From Flavobacterium hydrophilum (GTDB taxonomy: Bacteria; Bacteroidota; Bacteroidia; Flavobacteriales; Flavobacteriaceae): a stretch of DNA of 64,000 bases. Shown here in pieces: positions 50,365 to 59,941 of the stretch. The stretch covers positions 161,267-225,266 of the forward strand of contig NZ_QJHL01000007.1 of NCBI RefSeq assembly GCF_003202405.1. The letters run 5' to 3'. Position 1 is the stretch's first letter; each line of letters starts with the position of its first letter. The notes beneath the pieces are model-generated. The model saw nothing but the letters and a program-made list of their open reading frames with translations, was not told the origin of the DNA and searched no databases. Made by a program: the position numbers and the translations under genes.

Positions 50365-52032
50365 ATGAAATCAATAATTAGATTTTTCGCATTTGCAGTT
50401 CTTTTTTCAATAGGACAAAGAGTATATTCTCAGGATCCGAATTTTCATGTCTATTTGAGTTTTGGACAGTCTAATATGGAAGGAGCTGCTCCAATAGAAC
50501 CTCAGGACAAAATCAATGTAGATCCTCGTTTTCAGGTTTTGGAAGCAGTAAATTGCCCGGATCTGGGTCGCGAAATGGGTAAATGGTATACTGCAATACC
50601 GCCTTTATGCAGATGTAAAACCGGATTTACCCTGACAGACAATTTTGGAAGAATAATGGTTGCCAGGCTTCCTGAAAATATAAAAGTAGGCGTTGTCAAT
50701 GTTGCTATAGGAGGTTGTAAAATCGAACTTTTTGATAAAGAAAAAGCAGCAAGTTACATAACTACAGCACCGGACTGGATGTTAGGAATGATAAAAGAAT
50801 ATGATGGCAGTCCGTATGAAAGACTGGTAAATATGGCCAGAATTGCACAGAAAACAGGAGTCATAAAAGGTATTTTATTGCATCAGGGAGAATCGAATAC
50901 AGGTGATGCACTTTGGCCTGAAAAAGTCAAAATAGTATATGATAATTTAATAAAAGACCTCAATTTAGATCCTGAAAAAGTGCCTTTGCTTTCTGGCGAA
51001 ACGGTGAATGAAGATCAAAACGGAAAATGCGCCAGCATGAATAAAATTATTGCAACACTACCTCAGACGATCCCGATATCTTATGTTATTTCATCAAAAG
51101 GCTGTGCTGTTGCTGCAGATTTTTTACATTTTAATACAGAAGGATATAAAGAGTTAGGAAAACGTTATGCCGAAAAAATGCTTTCATTATTAGGATATAA
51201 AGCAAACAATAGCAATGAACCATTCATAGTTCAGGCGCCTTTAGGATTTGATCAGTTAAATCCGAATATACCTGCCGGAAAAGTTGAAACGATAGGTTAC
51301 GAATCAAAAACAGTTGGGGCAACCAGAAAAGGAACCGTTTATACTCCGCCCGGATTCAATAAAAAGAAAAAATATCCGGTTTTATATCTTTTGCATGGCA
51401 TTGGCGGAGATGAAAAAGAATGGCTTAATGGAGGGAGTCCGCAGATTATATTAGACAATCTTTATGCAGAAGGAAAACTAGAGCCAATGATTGTAGTCAT
51501 GCCAAACGGAAGAGCAATGAAAGATGACAGTGCTTCAGGAAATATCATGGCTCCGGAAAAAGTACAGGCATTTGCCAATTTTGAAAAAGATTTACTGAAT
51601 GATTTAATTCCGTTTATAGAAAAAAAATACCCTGTTCTTAAAGATAGGGAACATCGTGCCATTGCCGGTTTATCTATGGGAGGAGGGCAGTCTTTAAATT
51701 TCGGATTAGGAAACTTAAACAAATTTGCATGGGTGGGTGGATTTTCATCGGCACCAAATACTAAAATGCCTGCAGAGTTACTACCGAATCCCGAAGAAGC
51801 AAAAAAGAAATTAAAACTCCTTTGGATTTCCTGTGGAGATAACGATTGGCTAATAGAAAACAGTAAAAGAACCCACGATTATTTATTAAAAAATGAGGTG
51901 CCTCATATTTATTACATTGAGCCCGGCGTTCATGATTTTAAAGTATGGAAAAATAGCTTATATCTGTTTTCGCAGTTTTTATTCAGACCTGTAGATCAGG
52001 CCGGTTTTGCAAAATATACCGTTTTAGAATAG
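50365..52032 (+). CDS. two-domain exported esterase: SGNH acetylesterase plus CE1-like feruloyl esterase
   Basis: A 555-residue protein. I place the start at 50365 because it gives a clean signal peptide (to about residue 22, VYSQ); an in-frame upstream start would lie inside the GH43 gene. The first half (25-285) is an SGNH acetylesterase of the sialate O-acetylesterase/CE6 kind. Its catalytic S36 is in FGQSNMEG, HQGESN is the family block, and D252/H255 are in DFLHF. The second half (300-555) is CE1/esterase-D-like with nucleophile S437 in GLSMGG and a late His in GVHDFKVW. Acetyl and feruloyl removal from xylan is the natural reading. Confidence 0.9.
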   Translation: MKSIIRFFAFAVLFSIGQRVYSQDPNFHVYLSFGQSNMEGAAPIEPQDKINVDPRFQVLEAVNCPDLGREMGKWYTAIPPLCRCKTGFTLTDNFGRIMVARLPENIKVGVVNVAIGGCKIELFDKEKAASYITTAPDWMLGMIKEYDGSPYERLVNMARIAQKTGVIKGILLHQGESNTGDALWPEKVKIVYDNLIKDLNLDPEKVPLLSGETVNEDQNGKCASMNKIIATLPQTIPISYVISSKGCAVAADFLHFNTEGYKELGKRYAEKMLSLLGYKANNSNEPFIVQAPLGFDQLNPNIPAGKVETIGYESKTVGATRKGTVYTPPGFNKKKKYPVLYLLHGIGGDEKEWLNGGSPQIILDNLYAEGKLEPMIVVMPNGRAMKDDSASGNIMAPEKVQAFANFEKDLLNDLIPFIEKKYPVLKDREHRAIAGLSMGGGQSLNFGLGNLNKFAWVGGFSSAPNTKMPAELLPNPEEAKKKLKLLWISCGDNDWLIENSKRTHDYLLKNEVPHIYYIEPGVHDFKVWKNSLYLFSQFLFRPVDQAGFAKYTVLE

Positions 52033-52308
52033 TAATCAAACTGATATATTGTATGCGAAATACCTTAGGTACTGCCCAATACCGAGTGTTTTTAAAGTCA
52101 AATTAGCGGAAGCATAAAAAAATGTAAATAGACACAGGCAGAAAATGAAATATATAGAATAAAGATCAGGAATTTTGAATTTTTCTTACAAATTTGATAA
52201 AAATAATGATTATAAAAAATAAAATCCTCTTGTTTAGGTAATAAAATAAAAAATAAATGTAAATTGTACACTTTTAATATTAGAATCATTTTATATTAAT
52301 TTCTCAAA

Positions 52309-54591
52309 ATGAAAAATAAAGTTTTGTATTGCCTGTTCGCTTTGTTAATGGGTTCAGTTGCTGTCGCCCAAATGCAATTATTTAGCCCGAATGAAATAAG
52401 GCTGAAAGAAGGACCTTTCAAAAACGCTCAGGATGTCGATCTTAAGTACATTTTAGACCTAAACCCTGATAAACTTTTAGCTCCTTATTTGTTAGATGCA
52501 GGTTTTTCACCAAAATCAGATCGGTATGGCAATTGGGAAAATATCGGGCTTGACGGACATATTGGCGGGCACTATCTTTCTGCATTATCGATGATGTATG
52601 CTGCTACAGGAAATATAGAGCTTAAAAACAGATTAGATTACATGCTCTCTGAATTGGCACGTTGCCAGGATAAAAACGGTAACGGCTATGTAGGAGGAAT
52701 TCCGCAGGGAAAAGTTTTTTGGGACCGGATTCATAAAGGAGATATCGACGGAAGCAGTTTCGGATTAAATAATACCTGGGTTCCTATTTATAATATTCAT
52801 AAACTTTTTGCCGGCTTAAATGATGCTTATCAGTATACCGGCAGTGAAAAAGCAAAAGACATTTTAATAAAATTAGGTGACTGGTTTATAGAATTACTCC
52901 GTCCGCTTTCTGATGAGCAGATTGAAAAAATCTTAAAAACAGAGCATGGCGGTATCAACGAATCGTTTGCTGATTTGTATAGCATTACAAAAAATAAAAA
53001 ATACCTCGAAACAGCCGAAAAATTATCACACAAAGCTTTCCTGGATCCTTTATTAAAAAAAGAAGATAAACTTACAGGCTTGCATGCCAATACCCAGATA
53101 CCTAAAGTTATTGGTTTTGAGAAAATTGCGGTTCTTTCAGGAAATAAGCAATGGTCTGATGCTGTACAGTTTTTTTGGAATAATGTAACACAAAATCGCA
53201 GTGTGGCTTTTGGTGGAAACAGTGTTGCAGAACATTTCAATCCAATAGATGATTTTAGCGGAATGCTAAAGTCAAATCAGGGTCCTGAAACCTGCAATTC
53301 CTACAACATGGAGCGCCTTACAAAAGCTTTGTTTCTGGACAAAGACGATGTGAGTTATCTTGATTTTTATGAGCGTACACTTTATAATCACATCCTGTCA
53401 AGCCAGCACCCCGAAAAAGGAGGTTTTGTCTATTTTACGCCCATTCGGCCTAATCATTATCGCGTGTACTCTCAGCCGGATACAAGCATGTGGTGTTGTG
53501 TAGGATCAGGGCTTGAAAACCATACAAAATATGGCGAATTAATTTACAGCCATACTGAGAATGATATTTTTGTGAATCTTTTTATTCCTTCTGTTTTAAA
53601 CTGGAAAGAAAAAGGAATAGAGTTAGAACAAACAACCAAATTTCCTTATGAGAACAATTCAGAATTAGTACTCAAACTTAAAAAAACCAAATCCTTCGCT
53701 TTGAATATCCGCTATCCAAAATGGGCTGAAAATTTTGAAATTATCGTCAATGGAAAAGAACAGAAAATAGAAGCTAAACTTTCTGCGTATGTTACTCTTT
53801 CACGAAAATGGAAATCAGGCGACAAAGTAACGATTAGATTTAAAACAGCTACCCATTTAGAAAGTTTACCTGATGGTTCAAATTGGAGCGCTTTTGTCAA
53901 CGGACCAATTGTGCTGGCGGCAAAAACATCAACAGAAGACTTAAAGGGCTTATTTGCCGATGACAGCCGTATGGGACATGTGGCAAACGGAAAGTACATT
54001 CCGCTGGACAAGGCATATGCATTGGTGGGAGAGAAAGCAGGTTATGTTGCAAAACTTAAAGAAGAAGGAAACCTGAGATTCAGCTTAGATTCATTACAAT
54101 TAGAACCTTTCTTTGAAGTACACGATGCCCGTTATCAAATATATTTTCAAACGTATTCTAAAGAAGAGTATAAAGAAAATCAGGCATTGTTAAAACAGCA
54201 GGAGATTGAGGCAATGGCAGTAGAAGCAAAAACTATCGATAAAATAAATTGCGGGGAACAACAGCCGGAAGTAGATCATTTGTATAAAGGTGAAAAAAGC
54301 AATTCAGGTTATGATGATGGAAAGTTTTGGCGAAATACGCGTTCTTATATTTCGTATCAAATGCTAAACAAAAATAAGGAGGGACAATTTTTAGACATAA
54401 GCACTTTAGACGATTTCAAAACAGAAAATATTATCATTTTTATTAACGAAAAACCTGCCGTGATTGCTGCTGTAGAAAAAAAGGCAATAAAAATAAAAGT
54501 GAATAATCTGGAGGTGGTAAATATTAAAATCCTCTCAAAAGATGGAAGAGAAAGTCCAAAATTTTATCAGTTAAGAATTGTCAGGAATTAA
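52309..54591 (+). CDS. GH127 beta-L-arabinofuranosidase-like enzyme (DUF1680)
   Basis: A 760-residue exported protein. The signal peptide ends at about residue 20 (AVAQ). The (alpha/alpha)6 barrel has the zinc and nucleophile group of GH127: E327 and C329 in GPETCNSYN, and C396/C397 in MWCCVGSG, where the first Cys matches the known nucleophile. HGGINESFADLY is another family mark. The C-terminal third (from about 440) is beta-rich with polar patches. GH127 members release beta-L-arabinofuranose; other activities exist in the wider clan. It is separated from the esterase gene by 276 bases with no terminator seen. Confidence 0.92.
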   Translation: MKNKVLYCLFALLMGSVAVAQMQLFSPNEIRLKEGPFKNAQDVDLKYILDLNPDKLLAPYLLDAGFSPKSDRYGNWENIGLDGHIGGHYLSALSMMYAATGNIELKNRLDYMLSELARCQDKNGNGYVGGIPQGKVFWDRIHKGDIDGSSFGLNNTWVPIYNIHKLFAGLNDAYQYTGSEKAKDILIKLGDWFIELLRPLSDEQIEKILKTEHGGINESFADLYSITKNKKYLETAEKLSHKAFLDPLLKKEDKLTGLHANTQIPKVIGFEKIAVLSGNKQWSDAVQFFWNNVTQNRSVAFGGNSVAEHFNPIDDFSGMLKSNQGPETCNSYNMERLTKALFLDKDDVSYLDFYERTLYNHILSSQHPEKGGFVYFTPIRPNHYRVYSQPDTSMWCCVGSGLENHTKYGELIYSHTENDIFVNLFIPSVLNWKEKGIELEQTTKFPYENNSELVLKLKKTKSFALNIRYPKWAENFEIIVNGKEQKIEAKLSAYVTLSRKWKSGDKVTIRFKTATHLESLPDGSNWSAFVNGPIVLAAKTSTEDLKGLFADDSRMGHVANGKYIPLDKAYALVGEKAGYVAKLKEEGNLRFSLDSLQLEPFFEVHDARYQIYFQTYSKEEYKENQALLKQQEIEAMAVEAKTIDKINCGEQQPEVDHLYKGEKSNSGYDDGKFWRNTRSYISYQMLNKNKEGQFLDISTLDDFKTENIIIFINEKPAVIAAVEKKAIKIKVNNLEVVNIKILSKDGRESPKFYQLRIVRN

Positions 54592-54641
54592 ATAGTATAG
54601 AGAAAAATTCAAATGGAAATTAACTTCCAAATAAAAATAAG

Positions 54642-56222
54642 ATGAAAATAAGAAAAGATTTTTTTTATACCATTTTGCTCATTACTGTAGGTTTAGTAAC
54701 AAGTCAGGCTCAAAAAGCTAAAGCCAAAAATCCAACACTTTATGCAGATGTACCCGATTTATCTATGATTAGGGTTAACGATACCTATTACATGAGCAGT
54801 ACGACAATGCACATGAATCCGGGAGTACCCATTATGAAATCGACAGACTTAGTGAATTGGAAACTTGTTAGTTATGCTTATGAAACACTTGAGGATACTG
54901 ATGACAGACTAAATTTAGATAATGGCAAAAATGATTACGGAAGAGGCTCATGGGCGAGCAGTCTGCGCTATCATAATGGGACTTATTATGTCAGTACCTT
55001 TTCCGGAACAACAGGTAAAACCTATATTTTTTCGACAAAAGATATTGAAAAGGGACCGTGGAAGAGAATTGTTTTAAATAATTCATACCATGATCATTCC
55101 CTTTTATTTGATGATGACGGCAAAATTTATCTGGTTTGGGGCGGAGGAAAACTCGAAATAATAGAATTACAAAATGACCTTTCGGCAGTTAAAGAAGAAA
55201 CCAGAAGAGTTTTAATCGAAAATGCCCATTTACCGGCAGGAAATAATATCATGCTGCCGTCAGAAGGATCTCAGCTTTTTAAAATTAAAGGAAAGTATTA
55301 TTTGTTTAATATTTGCTGGCCAAAAGGCGGTATGAGAACCGTTATTATCCACAGAGCCGACAACATTTCCGGCCCTTGGGAAGGAAAAATAGGGCTGCAG
55401 GATTTGGGCGTTGCACAAGGCGGACTTATCGATACTCCTGACGGCAGATGGTTTTCTTATTTATTTAGGGATGCCGGCGGTGTGGGCCGTATCCCGTATC
55501 TGGTTCCTGTAAAATGGGAAGATGGATGGCCGGTGTTGGGCGAAAACGGAAAAGTTCCTGAAAATTTGAATCTGCCTGCGAATAAAAGTCTTATTCCGGG
55601 TATTGTAAATTCAGATGATTTTACACGTAAAAGCGGAAAAAATGAATTACCATTAGTGTGGCAGTGGAATCATAATCCCGATAATTCACTTTGGTCTTTA
55701 AAAGAAAGAAAAGGTTATTTAAGATTAAAAACGGCAAGAACTGACAACAGTTTTCTTCAGGCAAAAAATACAATAACACAAAGGACTTTTGGTCCTCAAT
55801 GTTCTGCGAGTACATTAGTAGAAGTAGCTAAAATGAAAGAAGGCGATTTAGCAGGACTTTCATTATTACAGAAAGATTTCGGTCTCGTTGCTGTAAAAGT
55901 TGAAAATGGTACCAAAAGGATTGTCATGATAAATGCTGAAAAATCAAATTCAAACGAAATTGAAAGTGTTCCTTTAAATCAGGATAAAGTATATTTTAAA
56001 GCAGAATGTGACTTTAAGGATAAAGCAGACACAGGAAGATTTTATTACAGTTTAGATGGAAAAAAATGGATTAGTATCGGAAAACCAATTAACCTGCCGT
56101 ATACAATTCCTCATTTTATCGGCTACCGGTTTGGTTTGTTTAATTACGCAACCAAAAATACAGGAGGTTATGCCGATTTTGATTATTTCCAGATTGATGA
56201 TAAAATTTCCAAAATAAAATAG
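54642..56222 (+). CDS. glycoside hydrolase family 43 enzyme, second copy
   Basis: A 526-residue exported enzyme. After a signal peptide (about 1-24), the propeller carries D39 (ADVPDLSMIR), D151 (YHDHSLLFDDDG) and E208 (LPSEGSQLF) as the likely catalytic triad. MSSTTMHMNPGVPIMKS matches the subfamily that acts on arabinofuranosyl or xylosyl ends. From about residue 330 there is a beta-sandwich. It is similar in plan but not a close duplicate of the first GH43 (the second acid differs in context). It starts 50 bases after the GH127 gene. Confidence 0.9.
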   Translation: MKIRKDFFYTILLITVGLVTSQAQKAKAKNPTLYADVPDLSMIRVNDTYYMSSTTMHMNPGVPIMKSTDLVNWKLVSYAYETLEDTDDRLNLDNGKNDYGRGSWASSLRYHNGTYYVSTFSGTTGKTYIFSTKDIEKGPWKRIVLNNSYHDHSLLFDDDGKIYLVWGGGKLEIIELQNDLSAVKEETRRVLIENAHLPAGNNIMLPSEGSQLFKIKGKYYLFNICWPKGGMRTVIIHRADNISGPWEGKIGLQDLGVAQGGLIDTPDGRWFSYLFRDAGGVGRIPYLVPVKWEDGWPVLGENGKVPENLNLPANKSLIPGIVNSDDFTRKSGKNELPLVWQWNHNPDNSLWSLKERKGYLRLKTARTDNSFLQAKNTITQRTFGPQCSASTLVEVAKMKEGDLAGLSLLQKDFGLVAVKVENGTKRIVMINAEKSNSNEIESVPLNQDKVYFKAECDFKDKADTGRFYYSLDGKKWISIGKPINLPYTIPHFIGYRFGLFNYATKNTGGYADFDYFQIDDKISKIK

Positions 56223-56307
56223 TGACCTGAATTTTATAATGGAACACCTACTTTAAAAATACTAACTAACGGCGAATAAATCGCAACTCAATTAACCACC
56301 AACGATT

Positions 56308-58251
56308 ATGAATTTAAAATCTCTTATGTGTCTTTGTTTAATAAGTTTTGTTAAGCTAACGGCACAATCAATTATAAAAAGCCCGGATGAGAAACTTAAA
56401 GTTTCTGTTTCTGTAGAAAACGGCATTCCTGTTTACAGCGTTACCTGCAATGAAAAAACTTTTCTGGAAAAATCCCCTCTTGGTCTCAAAACAAATGTGG
56501 GTGATTTTACTTCTGGATTAAGTTTGGAAGCCAGTGTAAATCAAAACAAAATTGAGGAAACGTATCAATTACCAAACATTAAGCAAAGCAATGTAACGTA
56601 TACCGCTAACGAAGCCATTTTTTCATTTACAAAAGAAGGTAAAGCAGCTATCGATGTGATATTTCGCGTAAGCAATAACAATTTGGCTTTTAAATATAAA
56701 GTACACACCCAAAACAAGGCACTTGCCTGTGTGGTTCAGCAAGAAGCTTCCGGTTTTTTATTACCGGAAGGAACAACCACTTTTCTTTGTCCGCAAAGTT
56801 TACCAATGACAGGATATGCCAGAACTGCACCCAGCTACGAAACTTCATATGCATTAGATGATGCAACAGGCAAAAACGGTCTCGGCAATGGATATTCATT
56901 TCCATGTCTTTTTAAAGTAAAGAACAACGGATGGGTTCTAATTTCTGAAACAGGAGTAGACAGTGGTTATTGTGCAGGCAAATTAACGGGTCATGAAAAA
57001 GGACTATATACAATTGGATTTCCGGCAGAAGGCGAAAATAACGGAAATGGCACAGCTGCACCCGGAATACCACTTATAGGCGAAACTCCATGGCGTACCA
57101 TTACTATTGGCGAAACATTGGCGCCAATTGTAGAGACTACGATTCCCTTTGATTTGGTAAAGCCAAAATATGAAGCTGCCAAGGAATATCAATATACAAA
57201 AGGTACCTGGAGCTGGATCATGAAAATGGACAGCAATACCACTTTTCCTGTACAAAAACAATACATCGACTTCAGTGTAGCAATGGGATATGAAACCATT
57301 CTAATTGATGCACTTTGGGATACACAAATAGGGCGTGATAAAATAGCAGAATTAGCAAAATACGGAGCAGATAAAGGAGTAGGATTGTATTTGTGGTACA
57401 ATTCAAATGGGTATTGGAACGATGCTCCTCAGAGTCCAAGGGGGTTAATGGATAATACCACAGCCCGCCGTAATGAAATGGCATGGATGAAAAGCATAGG
57501 GATAAAAGGAATCAAAGTAGATTTTTTTGGTGGGGACAAACAGGTAACCATGAAATTATACGAAGATATTTTAACAGATGCCAATGATTTCGGAATAATG
57601 GTTATTTTTCACGGTTGTACTTTACCTCGCGGCTGGGAACGAATGTATCCAAATTATGCCTCTAGCGAAGCAGTTCTGGCAAGTGAAAATTTACATTTTG
57701 GGCAGGAAAGCTGTAATAATGAGGCCGTAAATGCCACGCTGCATACTTTTATCAGAAACACAGTCGGAAGTATGGATTTTGGAGGAAGTGCTTTAAATCA
57801 ATTCTACAATAGCGAAAATACGCCAAAAAAAGGATCAAAAAGAATGACTTCGGATGTTTTTGCTTTGGCAACAGCCGTATTGTTTCAGAGTGGGGTACAG
57901 CATTTTGCTTTAGCACCAAACAATCTGAATGATGCTCCCGACTGGGCTGTAAACTTTATGAAAGAAGTGCCTACAACCTGGGATGAGGTTCGTTTTTTAG
58001 CTGGATATCCGGGCAAATATGTGCTTTTGGCCCGTCGAAAAGGAACCAAATGGTATATCGCAGGAGTGAATGGGGAGAATAAAACACTTAAAGCAAAAGT
58101 AAAATTAGAAATGTTTGCTTCAGGTACAATACTAAGAAGCTATAGCGATGATGAACAGCTAAAAGGAAAAGTAAGTACCTTAAGAATTAAAAAAGACCGT
58201 CAAGTAGAAATTAATATACCCCACAATGGGGCAATACTACTAATAAATTAA
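56308..58251 (+). CDS. GH97 glycoside hydrolase, predicted retaining type
   Basis: A 647-residue exported enzyme (signal to about residue 20, LTAQ). An N-terminal beta-sandwich leads into a barrel. The key residues look like D405 in IKVDFFGG (nucleophile) and E460 in LASEN (acid/base), 55 residues apart as in the retaining GH97 branch. In that branch the members I know act on alpha-galactosides or beta-L-arabinopyranosides, whereas inverting members act on alpha-glucosides. The neighbouring arabinose enzymes make the L-arabinopyranoside or galactoside option more attractive. It is the last gene of the cluster and is followed by a terminator. Confidence 0.88.
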   Translation: MNLKSLMCLCLISFVKLTAQSIIKSPDEKLKVSVSVENGIPVYSVTCNEKTFLEKSPLGLKTNVGDFTSGLSLEASVNQNKIEETYQLPNIKQSNVTYTANEAIFSFTKEGKAAIDVIFRVSNNNLAFKYKVHTQNKALACVVQQEASGFLLPEGTTTFLCPQSLPMTGYARTAPSYETSYALDDATGKNGLGNGYSFPCLFKVKNNGWVLISETGVDSGYCAGKLTGHEKGLYTIGFPAEGENNGNGTAAPGIPLIGETPWRTITIGETLAPIVETTIPFDLVKPKYEAAKEYQYTKGTWSWIMKMDSNTTFPVQKQYIDFSVAMGYETILIDALWDTQIGRDKIAELAKYGADKGVGLYLWYNSNGYWNDAPQSPRGLMDNTTARRNEMAWMKSIGIKGIKVDFFGGDKQVTMKLYEDILTDANDFGIMVIFHGCTLPRGWERMYPNYASSEAVLASENLHFGQESCNNEAVNATLHTFIRNTVGSMDFGGSALNQFYNSENTPKKGSKRMTSDVFALATAVLFQSGVQHFALAPNNLNDAPDWAVNFMKEVPTTWDEVRFLAGYPGKYVLLARRKGTKWYIAGVNGENKTLKAKVKLEMFASGTILRSYSDDEQLKGKVSTLRIKKDRQVEINIPHNGAILLIN

Positions 58252-58306
58252 GCAAGTATTTTTTTTATGGATTATCCAAAAGAAGATAATTCTAATATTA
58301 TTTTGG

Positions 58307-58341
58307 AAGAGTCGGTTCAAATTTGGGCCGGCTCTTTTTGT
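58307..58341 (+). terminator. intrinsic terminator of the hemicellulose cluster
   Basis: AGAGTCGGTTC (58308-58318) pairs with GGGCCGGCTCT (58325-58335) allowing three G-T pairs, followed by TTTTTG. It lies 56 bases after the GH97 stop. Confidence 0.75.
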
Positions 58342-58428
58342 AAGTATGCCTTGAAGGTTTTAAATCCTGTTTGAAAGTATTAGTAATTATTAAACATCAG
58401 TTCAAGTGTTTTTTTGCAGAGAAGCGAA

Positions 58429-58489
58429 ATAGAAAATGTATTGAGAATCGTTTTAATAATAATTTTTTTGTTCTCAATACAATTTCTAT
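58429..58489. repeat. long imperfect inverted repeat
   Basis: A 19-base arm at 58429-58447 and its complement at 58471-58489 differ at one position, around a 23-base T-rich loop; the arms carry ATTGAGAA and TTCTCAAT. The surrounding 58252-58745 gap has no gene, and this hairpin lies beyond the operon terminator, so its role is open. Confidence 0.6.
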
Positions 58490-58745
58490 CGAAAATTACC
58501 CGAACTGACGAATAATCTTCATCAAAAGCTAATTATGCCTAAATGTTATATAGTTTCAAATTATTACACCACGCTATAGCACGGATCCTTTGGTGTGGGG
58601 CATCTGAAAATTACGGAATCAGTAAAATAACCTGAAGTTAAAATCCATTGTAGCTAATTTCTAAGACTTGATAATAAAAAGGGATAGGAAAAAGATTAAT
58701 ATTTCTGTATATTTATCTGTTTAACGGATTATAAAATTGGTTTTA

Positions 58746-59358
58746 ATGAAAAATGGAACAGGTCATTTTAAATTGAAATTAGGTATACAGTTACTCTTAA
58801 TTAATCGATATGTCTTTATAATACTTTTGGTATTATTATACTCATGTGCAGATAAGGTCTATACAAAAGAAGATTATACTTTTTATAACAAGGCTTTTAA
58901 AGAGGATGCTTCCTCTTCTTTAAGAACAGATGGGGTTTATATTCTCAAATCCATCTGGACAAATGAAAACGGTGGGCAGTTAAAACAGCCAAAAGACCAT
59001 CGTTTTTATAAATTCTACGCAACAGGACAATGTAATCTAACGTTGGATCCTTCCTTAAAAATAAAAACCGAAAAAGAATATATTCAGGTGATAAACAACG
59101 ATTTCATCACACAAAAGAAGACCCTTTTTTCAGGGCTGCTACAAACGCTCTCAAAACAAAATAATAATTCAAAGCAGGGTAGTGCCGCGCCGCCAGTTCG
59201 AATATAAGTACGGCTATATTAAAAACGACAGCTTAATAATCGTTAAGGCAGCGCAGGGAAAAGCAACATTTGATGAATCAAATTTTACCGGATATTATAA
59301 TGAATATTATGTTTTTAGGCCTTTACCAATAAAAGACGATAAGAAACCGGAATGGTAG
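58746..59358 (+). pseudogene. frameshifted lipoprotein gene of unknown function
   Basis: From the ATG at 58746 a signal peptide with lipobox LYSC is followed by 153 residues in total, ending at TAA 59207. At about 59185-59200 the coding sense moves to the +1 frame, which runs on with a well-formed peptide (FEYKYGYIKNDSLIIVKAAQ) to TAG at 59358. The switch lies in a GC-rich GCCGCGCCGCC tract. One extra base would explain it. This is either a true frameshift mutation, a sequencing error or a programmed shift. The preferred ATG replaces a TTG three codons upstream. Family not recognised. Confidence 0.6.
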
Positions 59359-59399
59359 AATATAAACAATATAAAAACTAAAAAGTTAATAATCTCAAA

Positions 59400-59894
59400 A
59401 TGAAAAAAAGGATTAAGTCATACAGCTGTTTTTTAAGCTTTGCGATAAAAACGACAGGCATTTTACTGCTTCTGGTTTTTACGGCAAATTGCTCAAAAAA
59501 GGAACCGGAATTTACGGTAAAAGGACCGCCGTCTATTACAAAAGATATTAAAGTGAACATTGAAATGATTAAAGATCACAGAATCACAATAGTTACTGCT
59601 TATTATAAGGGCAAAAGTTATGAAATTGATAACCAGGATGTCTTGCGTTACAAAATATACTTGTCTTATCAGGACAAGTATTTTAATAGTATTGAAACAG
59701 ACAACCTGCATTATAAATTGAAAGGAAAGCCAATAAATGAAATAACAATTGTAAAGAAAGGTAATACAGTAATAGCAACATATATAGGTAATAAAGAGAT
59801 TAGTAATGGTGCAGGTATTGTTTTAATTCCTGAAAATATTTTTTTTGGGCAGGCAGTAGAAAAGCAAAAATTTATTACTTTTTATAAAAAATAA
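59400..59894 (+). CDS. hypothetical lipoprotein
   Basis: A 164-residue protein with a long hydrophobic signal and lipobox TANC. The mature part is strand-rich: PPSITKDIKVNIEMIKDHRITIVTAYYKGKSYEID, then KYFNSIETDNLHYKLKGKPINEITIVKKGNTVIATY. I do not recognise it; the beta-sandwich feel suggests a surface or periplasmic binding protein. It lies 41 bases after the frameshifted gene and 47 before the next lipoprotein, so the three may be one operon. Confidence 0.72.
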   Translation: MKKRIKSYSCFLSFAIKTTGILLLLVFTANCSKKEPEFTVKGPPSITKDIKVNIEMIKDHRITIVTAYYKGKSYEIDNQDVLRYKIYLSYQDKYFNSIETDNLHYKLKGKPINEITIVKKGNTVIATYIGNKEISNGAGIVLIPENIFFGQAVEKQKFITFYKK

Positions 59895-59941
59895 CCCGTA
59901 GTGAACCGGATAATTTTCAATTCAAATTTTAAACAAAATTC

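Noticed and set aside
52098..52289. Minus-strand frame of 63 codons between the esterase and GH127 genes
   Set aside because: Phe/Ile/Tyr-rich translation of A/T-rich spacer DNA without a domain or neighbouring support.
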